NCBI GenBank assembly: GCA_021325515.1
Contig: JAJPHC010000010.1
Span: 1-64,000, forward strand
From: Acidobacteriota bacterium
GTDB taxonomy: Bacteria > Acidobacteriota > Thermoanaerobaculia > Gp7-AA8
Length of the DNA: 64,000 nucleotides
Reading direction: 5' to 3'
In this document: positions 1 through 7,400 of the stretch, one piece after another
Layout of the letters: the number at the start of each line of letters is the position of its first letter
How positions within the stretch are numbered: position 1 is the first letter of the stretch
The notes under the pieces: generated by a model
Told to the model about the DNA's origin: nothing
Seen by the model: the letters and a program-made list of their open reading frames with translations, nothing else
Databases searched by the model: none
Made by a program: the position numbers and the translations under genes

Positions 1-173
1 GATGAACATGGGACGAAGTGCTCCGTTTCTCCTCGTTCTCGTGCCTGTTCCCGTCGTTCAGGATGGAAACGATGAACGATGAACGATGAACGATGAACAT
101 GGGACGAGATCCCTGTTCCCCGTGGTTCCCCGTTCCCCGTTCATCGTTCATCGTTCATCGTTCATCGTGAATC
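1..173. repeat. Heptanucleotide inverted arrays (GATGAAC)4 / (GTTCATC)4
   Basis: Four perfect tandem copies of GATGAAC occupy 71-98. Four copies of the complementary heptamer GTTCATC occupy 139-166, so a transcript could fold into a 28-bp stem with a 40-nt loop. The first 16 bases of the window (GATGAACATGGGACGA) recur exactly at 92-107, and the loop is rich in GTTCCC/CGTTCCC words. No coding sequence is visible. The function is unknown; it looks like an intergenic satellite or palindromic repeat upstream of the nucleoside transporter gene. Confidence 0.85.
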
Positions 174-226
174 CTTTCTGATACCCTTCCCCGGTTCAAA
201 AATCGACGAAGTGAACGGAGCGGGCG

Positions 227-1654
227 ATGGAGCGTTTCTCGGCGCTGATCGGGTTTGTGCTGATTCTGGCGATTGCGTATCTGCTGTCGAACAACAAGCA
301 TGCAATCCGATGGAAGACGGTGTTCTGGGGCCTGTTGCTGCAGATCATCATTGCGATCTGCGTGCTGAAGGGGGAGGCGATCTCCGGGCTCATGAAGAGC
401 GTCTCGCCGGCGTTGTCGCGCGGTGTCGCCGCCCTGATCTTCGTCGGTCTCGCCGTCGCCGTGTACTTCGTGACGAGAGCTCTGCCGGAGAGCACGAAGC
501 GGCTCACCTGGTCCGTGTTCGGCGTGCTGACCGCGTATCTCTTCCTCTCCTACAACCTGCTGGCGTTCCTTTTCGAGAATCTGAAAGAGGTCGTCAACAA
601 GTTGATCGGTTACACCGGCGAGGGCTCGAAGTTCGTCTTCGGCGCGCTGGGTGATTCGGGGAACACGAACATCGGTTTCGTCTTCGCGACGATGGTGCTG
701 CCGACGATCATCTTCATCGCCTCGATCTTCGCGATCCTCTATTACATCGGCGTGATGCAGCTCGTGGTCAAGTTCTTCGCGAAGATCATGACGCGCTTCA
801 TGGGTGCGTCAGGCGCGGAGTCGACGTCCGTGGCGGCATCGATCTTCATGGGCCAGACCGAGGCGCCGCTGACGATCCGGCCGTTTCTGCCGGATATGAC
901 GATGTCCGAGCTCATGACGATCATGACCGCCGGCATGGCGCACATCTCGGGCGGCATCATGGCTGCCTACGTGCTCGTGGCGAAGGTGGACGTCATTCAT
1001 CTGCTCACAGCGGTCATCATGACGGCGCCGGGCGCGATCATGATGTCGAAGATCATCGTGCCGGAAGTCGATACGCCGAAGACGGGAGGCGATGTCGAAG
1101 TCGTCGTGCCGAAGCAGGATGTGAACATCATCGATGCGGCGGGTCGCGGTGCGATCGAAGGTCTGCATCTCTCGCTGAATGTGGCCGGCATGCTGATCGC
1201 GTTCATCGCGCTCGTCGCGCTGGTGAACGGCATGTTCAAGTACGCGCACACGATCGTCCCCTTCGTGCCGGAGTCACTCGACCTCGTCCTCGGCTACATC
1301 TTCCGTCCGATCGCATGGGCGATGGGTGTGGCGTGGAAGGACTCGATGGAGGTCGGCAATCTGCTCGGCACGAGGATGGTGCTCAACGAGTTCGTGGCCT
1401 TCGCGAAACTCGGCGACATGGTCAAGGCGCATCCGATCGGAACGCCGGGCTCGCTCGATCCGCGCAGCTTCGTGATCACGACGTATGCGCTCTGCGGCTT
1501 CGCGAACTTCTCTTCGATCGCGATCCAGATCGGCGGCATCGGCTCGCTCGCTCCGTCACGCCGCGGCGATCTCGCCCGCCTCGGCCTGCGAGCCATGCTC
1601 GCCGGCACACTGGCGAATTTTCTGACCGCGACGATCGCGGGGATGTTGTTGTAG
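227..1654 (+). CDS. nupC: NupC-type concentrative nucleoside transporter (CNT family)
   Basis: This 475-residue polytopic inner-membrane protein is expected to import nucleosides by cation symport. The N-terminal hydrophobic helices, the central stretch around residues 205-240 (GAESTSVAASIFMGQTEAP, then MTIMTAGMAHISGGIMAAYV) and the C-terminal part (GNLLGTRMVLNEFVAF, then YALCGFANFSSIAIQIGGIG) match the substrate- and cation-binding helices of CNT proteins. Length is close to bacterial CNTs, with a slightly long middle loop (residues ~285-300) rich in Val and Lys. The ATG is preceded by GGAG at 217-220 with a 6-nt gap. It stands alone, downstream of the heptanucleotide repeats. Ion specificity (H+ or Na+) cannot be read from the sequence. 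Confidence 0.9.
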   Translation: MERFSALIGFVLILAIAYLLSNNKHAIRWKTVFWGLLLQIIIAICVLKGEAISGLMKSVSPALSRGVAALIFVGLAVAVYFVTRALPESTKRLTWSVFGVLTAYLFLSYNLLAFLFENLKEVVNKLIGYTGEGSKFVFGALGDSGNTNIGFVFATMVLPTIIFIASIFAILYYIGVMQLVVKFFAKIMTRFMGASGAESTSVAASIFMGQTEAPLTIRPFLPDMTMSELMTIMTAGMAHISGGIMAAYVLVAKVDVIHLLTAVIMTAPGAIMMSKIIVPEVDTPKTGGDVEVVVPKQDVNIIDAAGRGAIEGLHLSLNVAGMLIAFIALVALVNGMFKYAHTIVPFVPESLDLVLGYIFRPIAWAMGVAWKDSMEVGNLLGTRMVLNEFVAFAKLGDMVKAHPIGTPGSLDPRSFVITTYALCGFANFSSIAIQIGGIGSLAPSRRGDLARLGLRAMLAGTLANFLTATIAGMLL

Positions 1655-1660
1655 TTGCTG

Positions 1661-1686
1661 GTTGCGCGGGCTCGCGGGCTCGCGGT
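1661..1686 (+). repeat. 26-bp inverted repeat, left copy (flanks four-helix-bundle gene)
   Basis: A GCGGGCTC-rich 26-mer that is the exact reverse complement of 2121-2146. It begins 6 bp after the nupC stop codon. The two copies bracket the four-helix-bundle gene in a 486-bp unit. A third copy (25 of 26 bases) lies at 5796-5821. A separate perfect 9-bp hairpin follows at 1692-1715 (CGGAGCCGG, 6-nt loop, CCGGCTCCG). Confidence 0.9.
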
Positions 1687-1751
1687 AAAGTCGGAGCCGG
1701 CTTCCTCCGGCTCCGCGATTTCCTTCCCGCCTTGCTCTTCGGCGCCACGCT

Positions 1752-2255
1752 ATGTGTATGCCGAAACTTGAAGACCTGGTCACGTTCCAACGCGCAGTCG
1801 ATCTCGTCGTCACGATCTACGACGTAACCGCGCCGTTTCCTCGACAGGAACTGTACGGACTCACTTCGCAGCTTCGACGCGCAGGAATCAGTCTCGCGAG
1901 CAACATCGCGGAAGGGCAGGGGCGGCTGACCCCGGGCGAGCGGCGGCAGTTTCTGAGTCAGGCCCGCGGTTCGTTGTCGGAGATCGAGGCTCAGGCGATC
2001 ATCGCCGAGCGTCTCGGATTCCTGACTCCCCAGAATCACGAAGCGATCAAGGCAGGTGTGCAGAAAACCGGTCGCGCGCTAACCGGCTTCATTCGATGGG
2101 TGAAGAGCCTGGATGACAAGACCGCGAGCCCGCGAGCCCGCGCAACCGCGAGCCCAACTCATCGAAGCGCTTCAATCAAAGCCCGCACATCCGGCGGCAC
2201 CGGCGCAGAAAACATCCCCACCGGCAACACCAACACCTCGGCGTGCAGCGCCTGA
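1752..2255 (+). CDS. Four-helix-bundle protein (23S rRNA intervening-sequence protein family)
   Basis: This 167-residue product resembles the S23/IVP four-helix-bundle family (TIGR02436-like): an N-terminal LEDLVTFQRAVDLVVTIYD, then FPRQELYGLTSQLRRAGISLASNIAEG, the family hallmark. Residues ~1-120 form the domain. The tail from ~residue 122 is Ala/Thr/Ser/Arg-rich, is translated through the right-hand 26-bp repeat and then overlaps the 3' end of the opposite-strand rluD gene by 97 bp, so it is probably not functional sequence. A second ATG lies at 1758; no good Shine-Dalgarno is seen for either. In Leptospira and Coxiella, relatives sit inside 23S rRNA insertions bounded by inverted repeats; here the gene is intergenic but similarly bounded. 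Role unknown. Confidence 0.8.
   Translation: MCMPKLEDLVTFQRAVDLVVTIYDVTAPFPRQELYGLTSQLRRAGISLASNIAEGQGRLTPGERRQFLSQARGSLSEIEAQAIIAERLGFLTPQNHEAIKAGVQKTGRALTGFIRWVKSLDDKTASPRARATASPTHRSASIKARTSGGTGAENIPTGNTNTSACSA
2121..2146 (-). repeat. 26-bp inverted repeat, right copy
   Basis: Perfect reverse complement of 1661-1686. It lies inside the 3' part of the four-helix-bundle open frame and ends 12 bp before the 3' end of rluD. The pair could form a long stem in RNA or mark the ends of a small mobile unit. Confidence 0.9.
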
Positions 2256-3082
2256 CGGGGGAACGACGAGAATACTTTCTGCAGCTTCTTGTCGGGGATT
2301 CCTTTCCATTGCGGGCCGGAGTAGATCGGGTCGCCGATGATCGGGTGGCCGAGGTGTTTGAGGTGGACGCGGATTTGATGAGTGCGGCCGGTGCGCAGCC
2401 GGCAGCGCAACACGGATGCGTAACGCAGGCGCTCGACGACTTCGTAGTCGGTGATTGCGGCGCGGCCGCTGGAGATCACGGCCATACGCTTGCGGTCGCG
2501 CGGGTCGCGGCCGATCGGTGCGTCGATCGTTCCCTTGTCGCGTGAAGGTGTGCCGTAGACGACCGCGATGTACTCCTTCCGGACTGCAGGTGTGTTCCAC
2601 GCTGCGGTGAGTGCGCGATGCGTCGCGTCGTTCTTCGCAATCACCATCACGCCGCTCGTTTCCTTGTCGAGCCGGTGCACGATTCCGGGACGAAGCTCGC
2701 CGCCGACTCCGCTGAGATCCTGTACGTGAAACGCGAGCGCGTTGACGAGAGTCCCGTCGTAGTGGCCGGCGGCGGGATGAACGACGAGTCCGGCAGGCTT
2801 GTCGATGACGACGAGGTTCTCATCCCCGAAGAGAATCGTCAGAGGGATGTCTTGTGACACGACTGTTGCCGGAATCGGCGCAGGAATGTCGATTGAGATT
2901 TCCTGACCGCGCATAATGCGGTGCGACGCTTTCGTGACGACGATTCCATCGATCGTGACGCGCGCGTCTTCAATCCAACGGGCGAGGGAACTGCGGCTGT
3001 GAGCAGGGAACAATTCGGCGAGTGCTCGATCAAGTCGCGATCCTTCCTGCTCAGGTCGAACGGCAGCAGCGAGGCGGGTCAC
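2159..3082 (-). CDS. rluD: RluD-family 23S rRNA pseudouridine synthase
   Basis: This 307-residue enzyme should isomerise specific uridines of 23S rRNA to pseudouridine. An S4 RNA-binding domain spans residues ~13-75 (GSRLDRALAELFPAHSRSSLARWIEDARV). The catalytic domain starts around residue 80 (LVVIDKPAGLVVHPA), and the nucleophile Asp lies in GIVHRLDKETSGVMVIAKN. The RTGRTHQIRVHLKHLGHPIIGD motif near residue 235 is typical of the RluA/C/D group, and S4 plus length favours RluD. Its 3' end overlaps the opposite-strand four-helix-bundle frame. The upstream region (3083-3259) is shared with a divergent secreted-protein gene. Confidence 0.9.
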   Translation of the reverse strand: MTRLAAAVRPEQEGSRLDRALAELFPAHSRSSLARWIEDARVTIDGIVVTKASHRIMRGQEISIDIPAPIPATVVSQDIPLTILFGDENLVVIDKPAGLVVHPAAGHYDGTLVNALAFHVQDLSGVGGELRPGIVHRLDKETSGVMVIAKNDATHRALTAAWNTPAVRKEYIAVVYGTPSRDKGTIDAPIGRDPRDRKRMAVISSGRAAITDYEVVERLRYASVLRCRLRTGRTHQIRVHLKHLGHPIIGDPIYSGPQWKGIPDKKLQKVFSSFPRQALHAEVLVLPVGMFSAPVPPDVRALIEALR

Positions 3083-3169
3083 GTTCCGAGTCTAACGTGC
3101 TACGATGCCCGGCGAACAAGTGACGAATGCAGTCGGAGATCCGTATAACTCTCGATCAATATTTTTCCG

Positions 3170-3196
3170 TTGATCGGTTTTGCTCTTCGCTAGAAT
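3170..3196 (+). promoter_or_regulatory. Possible promoter for the secreted protein gene
   Basis: TTGATC at 3170-3175 and TAGAAT at 3191-3196 are separated by 15 nt, shorter than the 17-nt optimum. A GATCAA...TTGATC inverted repeat (3154-3175) overlaps the -35 element. The start codon is 64 nt downstream of the -10, leaving a leader with a strong GGGGAG ribosome site. Tentative. Confidence 0.35.
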
Positions 3197-3259
3197 GTGC
3201 CGTAAGCAAATCCGGTCCTCGGGCGTCGAATACAAATACACAGTCGTAAAGGGGAGAAT

Positions 3260-4297
3260 ATGTTCAATTTGAAGAAGTTTGCTGTTGCAGCAGCGATGAC
3301 GCTCGTCGCTGGAAGTGCGTTTGCGACCAACTTCCGTGCTGCTGATCAGGTGTACGTGCCGATCGCAGGACACGTCGCGGGCGGCAGCGGTACGTTCATC
3401 TCCGATGTCTTCCTCTCGAACCTCAGCACCGATGCAGTCACGGTGACTGTGGTGTTCGTTCCGCTCGGCGCCTCAGGCTTGACCGGCGCGCCGGCGACAT
3501 TCCCCGCGATTCAGCTCGCCGCCGGCGAGCGCAAGGAGTACATCGACTTCTTCCAGTCGGCGCTCGGTCTTTCCAGCGGTATCGGCCAGCTCATCTTCAA
3601 TGCGTGCAAGCAGGGAGCGGATTGCGGCCCCGCGACGCAGGACGCGAACGGCGTCAGCCCGTTCTTCCGTCCGATCAGCGTCGAGAGCCGCATCTTCCAG
3701 ATTCCTCCCGGAACGACGCTCTCGGGCAACCCGCCGACCACCGGCCAGGCGTTCGCCGGCTTCCCGTGGTACAGCTTCGTTTCGTCTGACTCCGCTTCCG
3801 TCGGACTCGACAAGGTCTTCATCACCGGCATCCGCAACACCGGTACGGTCGGCCAGGCAGGCACCTACCGCGGCAACATCGGTCTCGTGAATGCGTCGCA
3901 GTACTCGACCACGACGCTCGCGGTCAAGCTGTTCGACGGCAAGACCGGCACGCAGATCGGTTCGACGGTTCAGCAGACGCTCGGACCTCTCGGCAACGTG
4001 CAGATTCAGCTGACGTCGTTCACGGGCTTCAGCGGTGCGACCGCGACCAACGCCTACGCGACGGTCGAGCAGGTCAGCAGCACGCCGACGAGCGATTCGC
4101 CGACCTCCTGCGGAACGAGCGGCTGCCCTGCGTTCTTCGCGTACGGTTCGGTGCTCGACAATGCGTCCGGCGACGCGACGACGCTCGAGCCGCAGTTCAC
4201 GAAGGCGCTCACGGACGCGGCCCTCTCCTGCATCTTCACTCCGGCAACGGCGTCCTGCAAAGCTGTGACTGGCTTCCGCCGCGCTGCCAAGCACTAA
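3260..4297 (+). CDS. Secreted protein of unknown function (345 aa)
   Basis: A clear Sec signal peptide (MFNLKKFAVAAAMTLVAGSAFA) is followed by a mature part rich in Gly, Thr and Ser that reads as beta-strand: VYVPIAGHVAGGSGTFISD, then repeated VTVTVVFVPLG-type strands. Six cysteines fall in three nearby pairs (NACKQGADC, SCGTSGC, and C...C near the C terminus), suggesting disulfides. No enzyme motif is visible. The start is supported by GGGGAG at 3251-3256. It is monocistronic, ending in a strong intrinsic terminator. Similar VYVPIAGHVAGG-type secreted proteins are, to my knowledge, common in Acidobacteriota; the role is unknown, with a surface or extracellular location inferred. Confidence 0.8.
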   Translation: MFNLKKFAVAAAMTLVAGSAFATNFRAADQVYVPIAGHVAGGSGTFISDVFLSNLSTDAVTVTVVFVPLGASGLTGAPATFPAIQLAAGERKEYIDFFQSALGLSSGIGQLIFNACKQGADCGPATQDANGVSPFFRPISVESRIFQIPPGTTLSGNPPTTGQAFAGFPWYSFVSSDSASVGLDKVFITGIRNTGTVGQAGTYRGNIGLVNASQYSTTTLAVKLFDGKTGTQIGSTVQQTLGPLGNVQIQLTSFTGFSGATATNAYATVEQVSSTPTSDSPTSCGTSGCPAFFAYGSVLDNASGDATTLEPQFTKALTDAALSCIFTPATASCKAVTGFRRAAKH

Positions 4298-4324
4298 AAG
4301 AAGTTCTCCGCATCGAATATGAAA

Positions 4325-4351
4325 GCCGCGCCGAAGGGCGCGGCTTTTTTT
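4325..4351 (+). terminator. Intrinsic terminator after the secreted protein gene
   Basis: GCCGCGCC (4325-4332), loop GAAG, GGCGCGGC (4337-4344), then seven T. A perfect 8-bp GC stem placed 28 nt after the stop codon. Confidence 0.93.
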
Positions 4352-4408
4352 GCTTCGCTCACGGCTCGGGGCGCGCAGAGTTGACGTTCTCGCGTTACGC
4401 TTGCGACG

Positions 4409-5125
4409 ATGGAACCGCTCACGCGTCGCGTACAGCGCATTCATCTTCCGCAGCCGGTTCCTGCCCGCCTTGGCACAGCGGAAGTCCTGCTCGTCGATCT
4501 CTCGATTCTCGGTGCAGGACTCGAGCATCACGTGCCGCTCTCGACCGGAACGCATGCTCGCATCGGGTTCCGATGGAATGACGAACTGATCGCCACGGAA
4601 TGCCGGATCGTTCGCTCGCGCATCGAGCGCTTCTCGACCTCAGGCAGCGGGTTGACCGTGTATCACTCCGGCGTGGAGTTTCAGAACATGGCGCAGCACG
4701 CTCTCTGCCGCCTCAAAGAGATGCTCGCGTCGTTCGTCAGCAAAGCCCTCGAAGAGCAGAAGCTGAACGCGCGCGGCATCATGCCGCTTCACGACGTTGC
4801 GCGCATGCCGATCTTTCGTTTCGGCGGACAACTGACCGCCAACGCGAAGGACATCCGCGAAGCGGCCGGCGGCAGCGTGCTTCCCTCGGCGCGGATCACC
4901 GCGGAAAAGGGTTACGTCTCGTATCTTCTGGAGAACAGCGGATGGCGGAAGAAGCGGACTCACGATCCGGTGCAGCCGCTCGAAGGCTTCACGATCCTGG
5001 CGAATGAGGATCCCGCTCAGGTCGAGATGTTATGCGAGACGTATCGCGAGGCGGACACCGAGGGACGGAGGATGATTCGCCTCCTCGCGGAGCTCAGCAT
5101 CGCCGAAGGGGAGGGGACCCAATAG
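4409..5125 (+). CDS. PilZ-like domain protein
   Basis: The 238-residue protein starts with RRVQRIHLPQPVPARL and continues VLLVDLSILGAGLEHHVPL. This is the Arg-rich N-terminal motif plus D-x-S-x-x-G pattern by which PilZ domains bind cyclic di-GMP (residues ~5-115). The C-terminal half (residues ~120-238) is mostly helical with no recognised domain, although MPIFRFGGQLTANAKDIREAA recalls helical linker segments. No signal peptide or membrane segment is visible, so it should be a cytoplasmic effector. A GGDEF-EAL protein at 41.1-43.8 kb could make or degrade its ligand. The call rests on motif spacing only. Confidence 0.65.
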   Translation: MEPLTRRVQRIHLPQPVPARLGTAEVLLVDLSILGAGLEHHVPLSTGTHARIGFRWNDELIATECRIVRSRIERFSTSGSGLTVYHSGVEFQNMAQHALCRLKEMLASFVSKALEEQKLNARGIMPLHDVARMPIFRFGGQLTANAKDIREAAGGSVLPSARITAEKGYVSYLLENSGWRKKRTHDPVQPLEGFTILANEDPAQVEMLCETYREADTEGRRMIRLLAELSIAEGEGTQ

Positions 5126-5186
5126 CGTCCCTCGCCAGCGGCCGGAAGGGCTGCTTTCCACAGGAACAACATCGAACCGGGCGCTG

Positions 5187-5215
5187 TTGTCCGCTGTCGT
5201 AGCAAGTGTTACAAT
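5187..5215 (+). promoter_or_regulatory. Sigma70-type promoter before rimP
   Basis: TTGTCC at 5187-5192 and TACAAT at 5210-5215 with an exact 17-nt spacer. Transcription should start near 5222, about 22 nt upstream of an intrinsic terminator hairpin, so this promoter drives a short attenuator-like leader before rimP-nusA-infB. Confidence 0.65.
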
Positions 5216-5243
5216 TCGACGGCTTTCGAGCAGCAAACTTTCG

Positions 5244-5269
5244 AAAGCGGCCGTTCGGCCGCTTTTTTT
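5244..5269 (+). terminator. Terminator hairpin in the rimP leader (attenuator candidate)
   Basis: AAAGCGGCC (5244-5252), loop GTTC, GGCCGCTTT (5257-5265), with a T run through 5269. It ends only 13 nt before the rimP start codon and lies downstream of the 5187-5215 promoter. It could also end transcripts of the PilZ-like gene. RimP operon transcription must read through it or begin after it. E. coli NusA is known to autoregulate through termination in the leader of its own operon, so attenuation is plausible. Confidence 0.8.
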
Positions 5270-5282
5270 GTTGATGGTGGGT

Positions 5283-5750
5283 ATGAGTTCGCTTCCTGAG
5301 AGGGTGGAACAGGAGATCGAGAAGATCGTCGCCTCCGAGGGACTCGAGCTGGTGCACATTGAGTACAAGAGGGAGGGACGGGGATTTCTCCTCCGCGTCG
5401 ATATCGACAAGGAGGGTGGGGTGACGCTGGATGACTGCCAGCTCGTCTCACAGCAGATCTCCACGTACCTCGATGTGGATGATGTGATTCCGGGGCAGTT
5501 CGATCTGCAGGTGTCCTCACCCGGACTCGACAGGAAATTTTACAGGAAGTCTGACTATCAGAAGTTCATAGGCCGTCTCGTTCGCGTGAAGACCTCGAAG
5601 GCAATTCGAGGGCTGCATGTGATCGTCGGCCGGTTGAAAGAGTACGACGGCGAAAAGATCGTGGTCACGGATCCGGTGATGAAGAAGAACCCGGACTACG
5701 AGATCGAGCTGGCGGACATCAAAGAGACACGGTTGGAAGTGGAGATTTGA
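5283..5750 (+). CDS. rimP: Ribosome maturation factor RimP
   Basis: The 155-residue product helps assemble the 30S subunit. The N-terminal domain (VEQEIEKIVASEGLELVHIEYKREG, then RVDIDKEGGVTLDDCQLVSQQIS) and the central SSPGLDRKFYRKSDYQKFIGRLVRV are RimP hallmarks, followed by an SH3-like C-terminal domain. An upstream in-frame ATG (5274) and a longer frame from 5187 exist, but family alignment places the start at MSSLPERVEQ (5283). The longer frame would be translated through the terminator stem. It is the first gene of the nusA-infB cluster; a repeat copy sits in the 97-bp gap to nusA. Confidence 0.92.
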   Translation: MSSLPERVEQEIEKIVASEGLELVHIEYKREGRGFLLRVDIDKEGGVTLDDCQLVSQQISTYLDVDDVIPGQFDLQVSSPGLDRKFYRKSDYQKFIGRLVRVKTSKAIRGLHVIVGRLKEYDGEKIVVTDPVMKKNPDYEIELADIKETRLEVEI

Positions 5751-5795
5751 GGGTGCGCGGTTACGCGGATACGCGGGCTACGGCGCGGTGGTTTC

Positions 5796-5821
5796 ACCGC
5801 GAGCCCGCGAGCCGGCGCAAC
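5796..5821 (-). repeat. Third copy of the 26-bp GC repeat, upstream of nusA
   Basis: It matches the 2121-2146 arm at 25 of 26 positions. It overlaps a hairpin: CGCGGTG (5784-5790), loop GTTT, CACCGCG (5795-5801), extendable with GCGGGCT/AGCCCGC. It lies 46 nt after rimP and 26 nt before the nusA start, so it is in the leader of nusA on the operon transcript. There is no four-helix-bundle gene here, so it is a solo repeat. Confidence 0.85.
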
Positions 5822-5847
5822 GGCGCGCCAAGAGGGAACTAGGACTG

Positions 5848-7371
5848 ATGTTCAACGACAAGGACATTAAGGCGCTGGCCTACGAGAAGTCGATCGATGT
5901 CGATCGCGTCTACAAGGCGCTCGAAGATGCGCTCTCGACGGCAGCACGCAAGTACTACAAGACTCGCGAGCCTCTCGAGGCCGAGCTCGATCGTACGACC
6001 GGCGGCATCACCATCTGGGTCATCAAGGAAATCGTCGAAGACGAGAACCAGATCGAAGACCCGCAGGCACAGTGGACTCTCGCCCAGGCGCACAAGGTCG
6101 ACCCCAACGCCGAAGTCGGCGGCCGGCTTCGCCTGACCTACATCACGAAGGAAGTCGTCGACGTCGTCCGCGATCCGCACACGCAGATCCGCACGTACGA
6201 AGCACAGAAGATCGACTCCGAAGTCGAGCAGGGCGACGAGGTCAAGATTCCTCTCACCAAACCGCCCGACGAGCTCGGACGCATCGCCGCGCAGAGCGCG
6301 AAGCAGGTGCTGTATCAGAAGGTCCGCGAAGCGGAGCGCGAGAAGGTCTACAAGGAATTCGCCGACAAGGTCGGTGAGCTCGAGCATGGTTATGTGAAGC
6401 GCTTCGAGCGCGGCGACATGATCGTGGAGCTGAACAACAAGACCGAGGGATCGATCCCGCGCTCGCAGCAGTCGCGGGCCGAGCGGTATTCGGCCGGCGA
6501 TCGCATCAAGGCGGTCATCGTCGATGTCCACACGCAGCCGAAGGGTCCGCAGGTCGTGCTGTCACGCACCGATCCGCGGCTGCTCATCAAGCTGTTCGAG
6601 ATGGAAGTTCCCGAGATCTACGACGGGACCGTCGTGATCAAGGGAGCGGTGCGCGAGCCGGGTGAGCGGGCGAAGATCGCGGTGATGTCGCGCGAGCGCG
6701 ACGTCGATCCGGTCGGTGCCTGCGTCGGCATGAAGGGCTCGCGCGTGCAGTCCATCATCCGCGAGCTGCGCGGCGAGAAGATCGACATCATCCCCTGGAA
6801 CGAAGACATCGTCGTCTTCGCCCAGAATGCGCTGGCGCCGGCGAAGATCACGCGCGTCTCCGTGACGAGCGATGAGATGGCGCATCGCCCGCACCTCGAT
6901 GTCATCGTCGACAACGATCAGCTCTCGCTGGCCATCGGCAAGCGCGGACTGAATGTCCGTCTCGCGGCCGAGCTGATCGGCGCGAAGATCGACATCAAGT
7001 CGGAAGAAGAAGTGAAGGGCGAAGTCGCAGACGCCCTCACCGCCATGCTGCAGGAAGCGATGGCCGAGTCGCGCGCGGCGACGAATGTCCACGACATCGA
7101 GAACATGCCCGCCGAATGGGCGGACAGGCTCGAGGACGCCGGCTACGACGATCTCGATTCGGTGATCAATGCGAGTGTCGATGATCTCACCGCGATCGAC
7201 GGCGTCGACGAAGAGATGGCTAAGCAGATGATCGAGCACGCGCAGCGGCACGAGCAGGTCGAAGAGACTGACAACACCGGACTCGCCGAAGAAGAAGGCG
7301 AAGAAGGCGAAGAAGGCGAAGGCGACGCCTCGGAAGAAGACGAGACGGCCGCGGAAGCATCCGTAGAGTAA
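5848..7371 (+). CDS. nusA: Transcription termination/antitermination factor NusA
   Basis: The 507-residue protein binds RNA polymerase and nascent RNA, controlling pausing, termination and antitermination. The N-terminal polymerase-binding domain covers residues ~1-125 ([21 protein letters not shown]). An S1 domain follows at ~135-200 ([20 protein letters not shown]). KH1 contains [21 protein letters not shown] and KH2 contains [21 protein letters not shown] helix-hairpin-helix-like acidic C-terminal domain ends in an E/D-rich tail with [11 protein letters not shown] repeats. An in-frame upstream ATG (5788) exists but reads through the repeat; the start at 5848 has AGGA at 5841-5844 and GAGGGA at 5832-5837 and matches the family N terminus. 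Confidence 0.95.
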   Translation: MFNDKDIKALAYEKSIDVDRVYKALEDALSTAARKYYKTREPLEAELDRTTGGITIWVIKEIVEDENQIEDPQAQWTLAQAHKVDPNAEVGGRLRLTYITKEVVDVVRDPHTQIRTYEAQKIDSEVEQGDEVKIPLTKPPDELGRIAAQSAKQVLYQKVREAEREKVYKEFADKVGELEHGYVKRFERGDMIVELNNKTEGSIPRSQQSRAERYSAGDRIKAVIVDVHTQPKGPQVVLSRTDPRLLIKLFEMEVPEIYDGTVVIKGAVREPGERAKIAVMSRERDVDPVGACVGMKGSRVQSIIRELRGEKIDIIPWNEDIVVFAQNALAPAKITRVSVTSDEMAHRPHLDVIVDNDQLSLAIGKRGLNVRLAAELIGAKIDIKSEEEVKGEVADALTAMLQEAMAESRAATNVHDIENMPAEWADRLEDAGYDDLDSVINASVDDLTAIDGVDEEMAKQMIEHAQRHEQVEETDNTGLAEEEGEEGEEGEGDASEEDETAAEASVE

Positions 7372-7400
7372 GGTTTTTCGGTTACACCCAAGGAGATTGA

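Noticed and set aside
1752-2255. The C-terminal 45 residues of the four-helix-bundle protein as a real domain
   Set aside because: They are Ala/Ser/Thr/Arg-rich, begin inside a repeat and are antisense to rluD, so they are probably read-through of a lost stop.
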